A stretch of 44,667 nucleotides of DNA from Candidatus Gastranaerophilales bacterium (GTDB lineage Bacteria; Cyanobacteriota; Vampirovibrionia; Gastranaerophilales; Gastranaerophilaceae): NCBI GenBank assembly GCA_944323265.1, contig CALURX010000015.1, forward strand, positions 1 through 44,667. Direction: 5' to 3'. The position numbers were made by a program, and so were the translations under genes. This document shows positions 1 to 7,553 of the stretch, in pieces. A model generated the notes under the pieces. It saw only the letters and a program-made list of their open reading frames with translations, was not told the origin of the DNA and ran no database searches. Every line of letters starts with the position of its first letter. Position 1 is the first letter of the stretch.

Positions 1-4
1 TCAT
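1..4 (-). CDS. 5' end of a gene that runs off the left edge
   Basis: The reverse complement of positions 2-4 is ATG. It is preceded on the minus strand by a strong Shine-Dalgarno (GGAGGAA, within positions 5-13) and, further up, by a TATAAT hexamer (positions 21-26). Only the start codon is inside the window, so the product is unknown. Confidence 0.5.
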
Positions 5-181
5 TGTTCCTCCTTTTTTTATTATATTCGAAAACTTGCCTACTGACCGATTACGTTTTTAGGGGGACAATTCAGAATATTAGAAAAAGTGGGCTTTCAG
101 CCCAGCAATAACCTAAATCATTTATTTAGACGATGTCAGATTTATGATTACGGTCTATCCTGTTATAAGGGGGATAGTGTA

Positions 182-385
182 ATGTTAAATCATGCTATTA
201 TAGAACCGGCAGATATATCAAGTTCAATCACTAAAAATTGGACAGAACAAGCTATTGAATGCTACAAACTAAACGGCAATTGTGAAGAATGCTCTATCAA
301 AAAAGCTCATTACTCTTTTGACTGCCAGATGCCGAAAGTTGTAGAAATACTGATGCTCATGAACGGTGAGCCGGAAATAGATTAG
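182..385 (+). CDS. Small cysteine-containing hypothetical protein (67 aa)
   Basis: This is a soluble 67-residue protein with no signal peptide or membrane segment. The ATG at 182 is chosen because AAGGGGG lies 8 bases upstream; the open frame extends up to a GTG at 89, but that codon has no ribosome binding site. The protein carries four cysteines arranged as a single Cys, a CxxC pair (NCEEC) and a later Cys in the context DCQMPKVVE, which suggests zinc or Fe-S binding. The pattern WTxxAxxCY...C..C...CQM resembles small Cys proteins I associate with anaerobic Firmicutes and Vampirovibrionia. This is recollection, not a search. It converges on the nitroreductase gene and the two ends overlap by 4 bases. 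Function unknown. Confidence 0.6.
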   Translation: MLNHAIIEPADISSSITKNWTEQAIECYKLNGNCEECSIKKAHYSFDCQMPKVVEILMLMNGEPEID

Positions 386-984
386 AATTTGTTTCCGATT
401 CTTTCTAAGAAAACTACATCATCAAAGTCTTTGCGGGTCTTTTTTGTTTCTGTGTGTTCCGCTTCATAGCCAAGCGTAATTATTGTTGATATAATCTGAT
501 TTTCGTTCAGATTAAGTTTTTCTCTTGCTGTTTTGCTCACATCAGGAAGGATTCCTGTAATTTCGTTACCCATAGCACCGATTATACAGGAGCTTATTCC
601 TAAAGATTCGGCCTCCAGCATCATATATGATATCGGATAAATCACCTGCTCCATTGTTCTGATTAGGATTCCGTTTTCTCCTTGCAGCGCAGGGTTCAAG
701 GCCGGTTTCTGAATATGAGTAATCTTTGCCTCTTCCCAGGCGCCTAAATCTGCAACACAAACGATAAGCGCGTCTGCATTTTTTACATGCGCCTGACCTG
801 CAGAAAGTTCGGATAAAAGGTCTTTGTTTTCCTGAGACTTAACTAAAATAAATTTCCATGACTGAACATTCATCCAAGAAGGAGCAAGTCTCCCGGCTTC
901 AAGAATTTTTCTCAAATCTTCATCAGATATATGTTTATCTGAATATTTTCTCACACTCTTTCTGGTTTTAATTAAGTCCAACAT
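382..984 (-). CDS. Nitroreductase family protein
   Basis: An FMN-dependent oxidoreductase of the nitroreductase fold, about 200 residues, the usual length for the family. The N-terminal KTRKSVRKYSD is the typical phosphate/FMN-binding start, followed by RLAPSWMNVQSWKF (the 'APS..N.Q.W.F' signature). A C-terminal segment with GISSCIIG and TLGY matches the second half of the family. Two consecutive ATGs are possible (987 and 984). The minus strand reads AGGAGGG just upstream, and its spacing favours 984. Substrate cannot be predicted; family members reduce nitroaromatics, quinones or flavins with NAD(P)H. It follows the LCP gene on the same strand after about 50 bases. Confidence 0.85.
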   Translation of the reverse strand: MLDLIKTRKSVRKYSDKHISDEDLRKILEAGRLAPSWMNVQSWKFILVKSQENKDLLSELSAGQAHVKNADALIVCVADLGAWEEAKITHIQKPALNPALQGENGILIRTMEQVIYPISYMMLEAESLGISSCIIGAMGNEITGILPDVSKTAREKLNLNENQIISTIITLGYEAEHTETKKTRKDFDDVVFLERIGNKF

Positions 985-1034
985 CATAAACCCTCCTTTT
1001 TTAGGATTTTATCACAAAGTTAACGTTATTTATC

Positions 1035-2327
1035 CTAGCCGCCCTCAGCAAGAACAAGAGTAAAATCGCTGCCTACAGAAAACATTTCCGTCGGGTCGTA
1101 TATAAATTGCATATTATTCAATTCCGGCATTTTCTTTTGGAGCCAGTTGTAAAAATCCACCGTTACCGCATTTTTATTAGCTACAAATCTCGAATGAGAA
1201 AGGTGCGTAATTTTGAGCATATTTACTTCAAACCCGAGCTCAATAAGCTTCTCTTTCATTGCCTGAGCTTCTTCTTCCTTCTTCGGAGAATACATAATGC
1301 CTGCCTTAAACTTTGTTCCGTCTAAAGCCGGCTTATCGCGATAAATCATTCTGTTAATAACTTCCTGCGTCTTTTTAGGGTCAAGAATCCAATAACTTAT
1401 GTACCCTCTCTGGTTCGGAGCACCCGGAAGAGTTGCAATTTCAATCTTATTTTCATCTACGCTGCGTGCAAATGCCGCGTATTGCGAAAGCTCATAAAAG
1501 CTCATATCTGTCTTGACATAAGTATTGCAGATGTTTAACACTTCCGGAATCTTTGCAATAGACTGCGGAGAGTGGAGTTTTTCAAACAAACTTCTCATAA
1601 ACCACTGCTGGCGCTGTGTTCTTCCAATATCGCCCAGTCCGTCTTTTCTGTATCTCAAATACCCGACTGCCTGTTTGCCGTTGAGTACGGTATTTCCTTT
1701 TTCAAGATTGATATGCAGTTTACCTGCATAATCGTGATATTTCATTGGTTTTTCAACATAAATCGGAATTCCGCCGAGCGCATCAACTATTTTTTCGACA
1801 GCTTCATCATGTACAATAATATACCTGTCTATTTTTATCCCAAAAGTTTCCCTCAGCGTTTTTTTGACTAAATCGACACCGCCAAGAGCGTGGGCCGAAT
1901 TAATTTTTTGAATCCCTTTGTTGTCCGGAAGATAAACTTTACTGTCTCTGGGGATTGATATTGCATTTACTGAATGTGTTTTAGGGTCAATATTCACAAT
2001 AATAATAGTATCAGAACGTGTCCCCTCCCAGATATCAGAGCCTGTACCGTTTGAATCTACTCCCAGAAGAAGAATATTTTGTCTCCTCGGAGAAAACGGA
2101 ACTTCAAAATTCTTTCTTTGTTTATGAGAAAGCATCCCCTCTTCTGATTTTTCTCCCATAAAGAAATTATTTTCAACAAGAGTTACACAAACAATAACCG
2201 CACATAGAACTGCCAGAACTATCGTAAATAAAAGTTTTGCAATATTAGATGTTTCTTCTTTTTCTTCACGAATATTTTTCAGAAAAGCTTTATATTCTTC
2301 TTGTTGATTATTATCTGCTATCTTCAT
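1035..2327 (-). CDS. LytR-CpsA-Psr (LCP) family glycopolymer ligase with LytR C-terminal domain
   Basis: A 430-residue membrane-anchored protein. Residues about 29-51 form one transmembrane helix, placing the rest outside the cytoplasmic membrane. The LCP domain (about 83-245) shows LLLGVDSN, GTRSDTIIIVNIDP, AISIPRDS, KINSAHALGG and a late RTQRQQ, which are the family's acidic and arginine residues for binding polyprenyl-pyrophosphate. A LytR_C domain follows (about 340-428). LCP enzymes transfer undecaprenyl-linked glycopolymers to peptidoglycan or other acceptors; in diderms the acceptor is less certain. It is divergent from a glycosyltransferase gene 95 bases away, consistent with envelope assembly. 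Confidence 0.88.
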   Translation of the reverse strand: MKIADNNQQEEYKAFLKNIREEKEETSNIAKLLFTIVLAVLCAVIVCVTLVENNFFMGEKSEEGMLSHKQRKNFEVPFSPRRQNILLLGVDSNGTGSDIWEGTRSDTIIIVNIDPKTHSVNAISIPRDSKVYLPDNKGIQKINSAHALGGVDLVKKTLRETFGIKIDRYIIVHDEAVEKIVDALGGIPIYVEKPMKYHDYAGKLHINLEKGNTVLNGKQAVGYLRYRKDGLGDIGRTQRQQWFMRSLFEKLHSPQSIAKIPEVLNICNTYVKTDMSFYELSQYAAFARSVDENKIEIATLPGAPNQRGYISYWILDPKKTQEVINRMIYRDKPALDGTKFKAGIMYSPKKEEEAQAMKEKLIELGFEVNMLKITHLSHSRFVANKNAVTVDFYNWLQKKMPELNNMQFIYDPTEMFSVGSDFTLVLAEGG

Positions 2328-2421
2328 TTCGATTATTACTCTCTATAATAAAGAATTATATTTTAAGCATGCCAAGAAATCAATTATTGAAAACGTAATG
2401 TTTTTACAGTACAAAAATTAT

Positions 2422-3411
2422 ATGAAAAAGAAGATTTTGTTTATAAATTTTGGCGGTTTGGGCGACGAAATTTTGTTTTTACCGTCGATTATTTCTGTAA
2501 AAAAAGAGTTTCCGGAATCTGAAATAACACTTGCATTAGAGCCCAGAAGCAAAGGCATTATGAGCCTTACAAACATTATTGACAACACTCTCTTTGCCGA
2601 TATAAAAGGCAAAAGCAAGTATTGGGAATTGCTGAAACTTCTGTTTAAGATTTGGACAAAAAGATTCGATATAGTTGTCTCATCAGGCTCAAATAAATTT
2701 ATTTCGATATTTTTGTTTTTAACTTTCATCCCCAAAAGATACGGTTACGATTCCGGAAAATTCAGCGAAATTCTTTTAACCAAAGCTGTGAAACTTAATA
2801 AAAACCAATACGCTGCAAAGATGTATCACGACTTGGTTAGAGATATTACAAAGATTAATACCGAGCTTCCGGAGATTAATATAGAAAGACGAGAAGTTGA
2901 GCCAAATACCGTTTTGATTCATCCGGGCGTGAGCCTTTTGAGTGTTAAAAAAAATATGATAAAAACGATTCCGGCTGACAAGTGGGCAGAAGTTGTTGAA
3001 AAACTTGCAGACTCAGGCAAAAAAGTAATTCTGGCAGGCGGGCCGGATGATAGAGAAACAATTGAGACTATTGTAAAAAGTGTTCCTGCAGAAAAATATA
3101 CCAACATGTTCGGACAAACCAAAAACCTAAAAGAGCTTGCGGAATTAATATCGAGTGCTGAAAAATTCTTATGTTCGGATTCTGCTCCTTTACATATTGC
3201 GGTTGCACTGGGTGTAAAAACTTATGTAATCTTTGGTTCAACCGATGATAAAAAATTAATCCCGCAAAACGAAAAAGTTGTTCCGATAAAAAATGAGAAT
3301 TGCAAATGTCCTCTTCGTCCTTGTTTGTGGGAAAAACGCCAAACCACATGCGAAACTTTGGACTGCTTAAAAATTTCCGCAGATGAGATTGTCTCTGTTG
3401 TTGTAAAATAG
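2422..3411 (+). CDS. Glycosyltransferase family 9 (heptosyltransferase-like)
   Basis: About 329 residues, GT-B fold, GT9 family. The N-terminal KKKILFINFGGLGDEILFLPSI is the nucleotide-sugar transferase start of the ADP-heptose:LPS heptosyltransferase group. The C-terminal half has VLIHPGVS, KVILAGGPDDRE, NMFGQTKNLKELAELIS and FLCSDSAPLHIAVALGVKTYVIFGST, the typical GT9 donor-binding region. It ends in a Cys-rich tail (CKCPLRPCLW..TTC..LDCL) also common in this family. An in-frame ATG at 2398 would add eight residues, but neither start has a Shine-Dalgarno; 2422 fits the family N-terminus better. Role: transfer of a sugar to LPS core or another envelope glycan. Confidence 0.85.
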   Translation: MKKKILFINFGGLGDEILFLPSIISVKKEFPESEITLALEPRSKGIMSLTNIIDNTLFADIKGKSKYWELLKLLFKIWTKRFDIVVSSGSNKFISIFLFLTFIPKRYGYDSGKFSEILLTKAVKLNKNQYAAKMYHDLVRDITKINTELPEINIERREVEPNTVLIHPGVSLLSVKKNMIKTIPADKWAEVVEKLADSGKKVILAGGPDDRETIETIVKSVPAEKYTNMFGQTKNLKELAELISSAEKFLCSDSAPLHIAVALGVKTYVIFGSTDDKKLIPQNEKVVPIKNENCKCPLRPCLWEKRQTTCETLDCLKISADEIVSVVVK

Positions 3412-3437
3412 TATATTTACATTTATATACACAAATA

Positions 3438-3466
3438 TTGTGCAAAGTGAAAAATCATGATATAAA
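3438..3466 (+). promoter_or_regulatory. Sigma-70-type promoter for the glycine-zipper/AAA+ genes
   Basis: TTGTGC at 3438-3443 and TATAAA at 3461-3466 are separated by 17 bases and lie about 38 bases before the next start codon, which has its own AAAGGA site. Read by eye; not tested. Confidence 0.5.
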
Positions 3467-3503
3467 TAAAAGTAATAAGTACCCAAAATGAAAGGACTTA
3501 TTT

Positions 3504-3836
3504 ATGAAAATTTATTCTGTAAATCCGCTTTCACATCAAACACAGACAAGAAAACTTTCTGCAAAAAACGGTCTTGTAAACAATAATCAAAATCTGCAAA
3601 GAACAAATAGCCGGCAGATTTCATTTAAAAGCGATAAAGGTGCGCTAAAAGGTATGGCAGCCGGTGCCTTAGTAGGTCTTGGCGCAGCAGCATTAATAGT
3701 TGCAACAGGCGGACTTGCAGCTGCAGTCGCGGCAGTGGGTGCAACCGGGGTCGCAGGAGCAGGTGCAGGTTTAGGAGCGCAAGTCGGTGGTATTATAGGT
3801 GGGCTTGCAAGCGGAAAAGAGGATGACAAAGGCTAA
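3504..3836 (+). CDS. Glycine-zipper hypothetical protein with N-terminal ISFKS motif
   Basis: 110 residues. The first about 45 are polar, Asn/Gln-rich and end in QISFKS (residues 38-43), a motif that recurs near the N-terminus of two other orphan proteins in this window. Residues about 47-103 are almost wholly Gly/Ala/Val with GxxxG spacing (ALVGLGAAALIVATGG, GIIGGLASG), the pattern of a glycine zipper that packs into membranes. The tail is charged (KEDDKG). There is no classical signal peptide. The start is supported by AAAGGA 7 bases before the ATG. The AAA+ ATPase gene follows after 3 bases, so the two are almost certainly co-transcribed. Function unknown; a membrane-inserting or pore-forming role is possible but unproven. 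Confidence 0.7.
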   Translation: MKIYSVNPLSHQTQTRKLSAKNGLVNNNQNLQRTNSRQISFKSDKGALKGMAAGALVGLGAAALIVATGGLAAAVAAVGATGVAGAGAGLGAQVGGIIGGLASGKEDDKG

Positions 3837-3839
3837 TTA

Positions 3840-4997
3840 ATGATTCAATGTGTATCGCAGCGTATAAGTAAATATCCAATATTTAAAAATACACCAAAAG
3901 ATAATTATTGCGCTATTGGGGGCAAAGCCGCAAGAGAAATAAATACGGACTTAGACTACAGGCGCAAAGTTGTTGAGCAGAATGAAAGGTTGATTGGTAT
4001 TGCCGGAATAATTGGACTTACTCTGCTTTTAGGCGGTTTTATATTTAACATCAGGCAATTGGTTGAACTTACAAAGGGAAAGGCTGATAATAAAATGCCT
4101 GCTGTTATCAGAAAGTTTGAATCTCTTAAAAATAATCCTCAGGTTCCTGCTCTCAATGATTGCAAGAGTATAAATAAAAACTTAAAATCAATACTCGAAA
4201 CCCATATAAACCGACTTAAGGCAGGTCAGGATTTGATTGAGGAAACGGGCGCACCCAAGGCTTCAAATAGACTTCTTTTGTACGGCCCGCCCGGAGTCGG
4301 AAAATCTTTCTTTGGAAAAATATTTGCAAAATCTATAGATGCTGAATATATGGAAGTAATGCACTCTGATATTAATTCAATGTGGGTGGGAGAAGGTGTC
4401 AGCAATATAAAGAATGTATTTCAAAATATAGAAAAAACTGCTAAGAAAAATCCTAGTAAGAAATATGTAGTTGTATTTAATGAAATAGATGCAATGGTCG
4501 GCCCTGTTGATAAAATTACCCAAAGTAAAGGTTCACATTGGATTTCTGTATTAGAAGAACGTTCTGCGTTTCTAAACTCTCTGGAAGTTTTAAAAGAAAG
4601 AACGCCGAATGTTACAATTATCGGAACAACAAACATCTCTCCAAAAAATAACGGACTGGACAGAGCCGCAATGAGCCGGTTTCAGAATCTTGTAGAAGTT
4701 CCATACCCTGATAAGGATTGTATGTATGAAGCTCTTAAGATGAATTTGGATAAAATAAAGAATAAAGATAAATTTATTGAAGAAAATGACAAAGAGTTAA
4801 AAGAATTAGCCGAAAAAATGGCTGAAAGAAATTTTTCATTCAGAAATCTTGAGTTTATTGTTAACGAAGCAAAAATGTATCATCTTAATGATAGAATGAA
4901 CGGAAACAAAAATGATTTCAAGTTTGAATATCTTCAAAAAGCACAGGAGGCTTTCAAGCTTTCTGATGGGGAGCTTGAAGCTGCAGCGAAATCATAA
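3840..4997 (+). CDS. Membrane-anchored AAA+ ATPase with D-to-N Walker B
   Basis: 385 residues. One transmembrane helix at about 51-70 (LIGIAGIIGLTLLLGGFIF) precedes a AAA+ module: Walker A GPPGVGKS (149-156), pore-loop-like region around MWVGEG (181-186), Walker B VVVFNEIDAM (about 210-219), sensor 1 IIGTTNIS, and an arginine-finger-like DRAAMSRF. In classical AAA+ proteins the Walker B reads hhhhDE; here the first acid is Asn (FNE). The second acid (E215), which activates water, is kept. No peptidase or known substrate domain follows, only a helical lid region. It is 3 bases from the glycine-zipper gene and probably acts on it or a membrane partner. Family seen; function inferred. Confidence 0.75.
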   Translation: MIQCVSQRISKYPIFKNTPKDNYCAIGGKAAREINTDLDYRRKVVEQNERLIGIAGIIGLTLLLGGFIFNIRQLVELTKGKADNKMPAVIRKFESLKNNPQVPALNDCKSINKNLKSILETHINRLKAGQDLIEETGAPKASNRLLLYGPPGVGKSFFGKIFAKSIDAEYMEVMHSDINSMWVGEGVSNIKNVFQNIEKTAKKNPSKKYVVVFNEIDAMVGPVDKITQSKGSHWISVLEERSAFLNSLEVLKERTPNVTIIGTTNISPKNNGLDRAAMSRFQNLVEVPYPDKDCMYEALKMNLDKIKNKDKFIEENDKELKELAEKMAERNFSFRNLEFIVNEAKMYHLNDRMNGNKNDFKFEYLQKAQEAFKLSDGELEAAAKS

Positions 4998-5056
4998 TTG
5001 ACTAATTTTCTCGGGTAAATTAAAATAATATAAATCATTATTTTAGGAAAAAACTT

Positions 5057-5641
5057 ATGACAACAACATTAAAAGGATTGGAATTTGACCCGGGATTTGC
5101 GCCGTATATACTGGCTCTCAGGGGTACTATTGAATATTTGTATACTGATATCAACAGATTTAAGAATCTTTCTCAAAGGAAGATGAAATTCAGGCAGTAT
5201 TACAAAAAAATTCTGGAACTTTTTGATAACAATCTGGGCTTTTATGTCGGATGCCTTATGTGGGCAGCGTATATTAAAACCCAGCCGGAACAGGAAATTT
5301 TGAACAATCATTGCCTTGGACAGGAATATGACGAAGAAAGCAATGTATCCGATACAGAATTTATGATTAAGTTTCTGGAACTTTTTCCTAAGGATATGAA
5401 GTATTTTCTCGGCGAAAATTTTGAGTTTGACAGTGATTATTTAAAGATTCTTGAAATGTATAAAGAATTTTTAATTATTAATAAAGGTTTTGTTGAGACG
5501 AAAAATAATACTGACATCAAGCTTCCTGATAAAATGAAAACCGATAATGCAGAAAGTTTTAAAGCAAAGATTGACGAGGTTTTAAAGGAAGAAGACTTAT
5601 CAAAACTTCTGAAATTTAAGGAGTTTGTATGTCAGAAATAA
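5057..5641 (+). CDS. Hypothetical protein upstream of ade
   Basis: 194 residues, soluble, mostly helical, with two Cys in the middle (GCLMWAA, NHCLGQ). No motif or family is recognised. The start has AGGA about 11 bases upstream. Its last 13 bases overlap the start of ade, and the ade Shine-Dalgarno (AAGGAG) lies inside it, so the two are translationally coupled. It may also be co-transcribed with the AAA+ gene 59 bases upstream. Confidence 0.65.
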   Translation: MTTTLKGLEFDPGFAPYILALRGTIEYLYTDINRFKNLSQRKMKFRQYYKKILELFDNNLGFYVGCLMWAAYIKTQPEQEILNNHCLGQEYDEESNVSDTEFMIKFLELFPKDMKYFLGENFEFDSDYLKILEMYKEFLIINKGFVETKNNTDIKLPDKMKTDNAESFKAKIDEVLKEEDLSKLLKFKEFVCQK

Positions 5642-7362
5642 TCAATGTTGCAAGAGGTTTAGAAAAAGCTGATTTGGTTATAAAAAATGCCAATATTGTT
5701 AATGTCCTGTCAGAAGAGATTCATAAAGGCGACATTGCTATTTCAAACGGCATAATTGCAGGCATTGGCGAGGGTTATTCCGGAGGAAAAGAGATTGACA
5801 TAAACGGTGCTTATGTAACCCCTTCATTCATCGATGGTCACGTTCATCTGGAGAGCACAATGATGCTTCCCAAAGAGTTTACAAAACTGGTTCTTCCGGC
5901 CGGCACGACAACAGTAATCATTGACCCGCACGAAATTTCAAATGTTCTGGGGCTTCACGGAATAAGCTTTATGCACGAGGCTGTAAAAAATCTTCCGATA
6001 GATGTTTACACAATGCTTCCTTCCTGCGTTCCTGCAACCCCTTTTGAGACATCCGGATTTGACCTCAACAGCTATGATTTGTCTCTTTTGATTGACAAAC
6101 CCTGGGTTCTGGGAATTGCAGAGATGATGAATTTTCCGGGTGTATTGAATCTTGATAACAATGTTATGGGAAAACTTGAACTTGCAAAGTCAATGGGCAA
6201 ACGGATTGACGGACACGCGCCTTATCTGCACGGAAAAGACTTGTGCGCATATATTGCAAGCGGGGTAAAATCCGACCATGAGTGCACAACACCCGAAGAG
6301 GCAATCGAAAAATTAAGACTCGGAATGTACGTTATGATACGTGAAGGTACTGCCGCAAAGGATTTAGACGCATTGATTCCTGTTTTGAAAAAGTGTAACA
6401 CAAGAAAATGTATCTTTGTGACAGACGACAGGCACCCTGCAGATTTAAAAGAGCATATTAACGGAATGGTAAGACGCACGGTTGAAGCAGGGGTTGACCC
6501 GATTAAGGCGATTCAGGTTGCGAGTTTAAACACGGCAGAATACTTCGGGCTCAAAGATTTAGGCGCGGTCGCACCGGGATATAAGGCAGATATGCTTATC
6601 CTGCCTGATTTAAGAACTTTTAAGCCTGATATTGTAATCAAAAAGGGCTGCATAGTTGCACAGGACGGAAAATTGACCGTGCAGCTTCCTGATACAGAGG
6701 CTTTGTCTATGCGCGGCTCGGTGAATGTTAAATGGATTACGATGGAAGATTTTACGATTAAAGCAGAAGGAAGTAAAGTCCGCGCTCTGGAAGTTATTCC
6801 GCACCAGTTGATTACAAAATCCATTGTATCTGACGTTAAAATTCAAGACGGAAATGCGGTCAGCAATGTTGAGAATGATACCCTAAAAATTTGCGTAATT
6901 GAAAGGCACAGAGCAACCGGAAATATTGGTAAAGGATTTGTAAAAGGCTTCAACCTGAAATGCGGTGCCATAGCTTCAACTGTTGCGCACGATTCACACA
7001 ACATGATTGTTGTGGGGACAAATGATTATGATATGTACACAGCGGCGGTTGCGCTTATCAAATCACAGGGAGGAAAAGTTGTTGTAAAAGACGGCGAAAT
7101 AATATCTGAGCTTCCGCTTCCGATTGCAGGGCTGATGTCAGACAAGGAGTTTGATTATGTCGTAAATAAATGTGATGAACTTAATCAGGCTGCACATTCA
7201 ATTGGGTGCACATTAGAAGATCCGTTCATGACAATGGGATTCCTGTCACTTCCTGTAATTCCGGAACTTAAGGTTACAGATAAAGGCGTATTTGATACTA
7301 ACAAGCTTGATTTTATAGATATTTTTCAAACCGCAGATACGGAAGTTCAGCCGGTTTGTTAA
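5629..7362 (+). CDS. ade: Adenine deaminase
   Basis: 577 residues, the usual length for the two-domain Ade of the amidohydrolase superfamily. It converts adenine to hypoxanthine and ammonia in purine salvage. Metal-ligand motifs are intact: DGHVHLEST (HxH with the following Glu), IIDPHEISNVLG, DGHAPYL, SDHECT and TDDRHP. After the metal-binding barrel, the Ade C-terminal domain shows HRATGNIGKGFVKGFNL, STVAHDSHNMIVVGTND and a final DPFMTMGFLSLPVIPELK. The start overlaps the preceding gene and uses AAGGAG. The stop TAA abuts a structured intergenic element. Confidence 0.95.
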   Translation: MSEIINVARGLEKADLVIKNANIVNVLSEEIHKGDIAISNGIIAGIGEGYSGGKEIDINGAYVTPSFIDGHVHLESTMMLPKEFTKLVLPAGTTTVIIDPHEISNVLGLHGISFMHEAVKNLPIDVYTMLPSCVPATPFETSGFDLNSYDLSLLIDKPWVLGIAEMMNFPGVLNLDNNVMGKLELAKSMGKRIDGHAPYLHGKDLCAYIASGVKSDHECTTPEEAIEKLRLGMYVMIREGTAAKDLDALIPVLKKCNTRKCIFVTDDRHPADLKEHINGMVRRTVEAGVDPIKAIQVASLNTAEYFGLKDLGAVAPGYKADMLILPDLRTFKPDIVIKKGCIVAQDGKLTVQLPDTEALSMRGSVNVKWITMEDFTIKAEGSKVRALEVIPHQLITKSIVSDVKIQDGNAVSNVENDTLKICVIERHRATGNIGKGFVKGFNLKCGAIASTVAHDSHNMIVVGTNDYDMYTAAVALIKSQGGKVVVKDGEIISELPLPIAGLMSDKEFDYVVNKCDELNQAAHSIGCTLEDPFMTMGFLSLPVIPELKVTDKGVFDTNKLDFIDIFQTADTEVQPVC

Positions 7363-7522
7363 TGAGTTTGCGGAAAAATTCACATTTTTCTCGCAAACTC
7401 TCGGGAACGGTTTCACCTCAGGTTGTATGCTATCCCGCACACAACCTGAGGTTCACACACCTAAGGTCGGATTTGAAAAACCTCAAAAATTTGTCAATTT
7501 TTGGGTTTTTCTGCATCCTCTA
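7363..7522 (+). repeat. Three-hairpin intergenic element, copy 1
   Basis: Hairpin A (7364-7400) pairs GAGTTTGCG with CGCAAACTC plus an A/T inner stem. The linker TCGGGAACGGT follows. Hairpin B has arms 7416-7430 and 7437-7451 around the loop TATCCC, one mismatch. The linker GTTCACACACCTAA follows. Hairpin C (about 7477-7508) has loop TGTC. The copy ends with GCATCCTCT. A second copy lies at 16552-16836 with the same loops and linkers but altered stems. It could be a structured RNA, a mobile palindromic repeat or an elaborate terminator. Confidence 0.7.
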
Positions 7523-7541
7523 ATATAAATTTTGTTTCGTA

Positions 7542-7547
7542 TATAAT
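7542..7547 (+). promoter_or_regulatory. -10 hexamer of lepA, positioned for a leaderless mRNA
   Basis: TATAAT, followed by exactly six bases and then the lepA ATG at 7554. With the usual -10 to +1 distance, transcription would begin at the A of ATG. No Shine-Dalgarno is present between them. No good -35 is visible. Confidence 0.5.
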
Positions 7548-7553
7548 AAAACT

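Noticed and set aside
89-181. GTG-initiated extension of the small Cys protein
   Set aside because: No Shine-Dalgarno at 89, whereas the ATG at 182 has AAGGGGG well placed.
3587-3829. Minus-strand Pro/Ala-rich frame opposite the glycine-zipper gene
   Set aside because: Antisense shadow of GC-rich Gly/Ala codons; no ribosome site on that strand.
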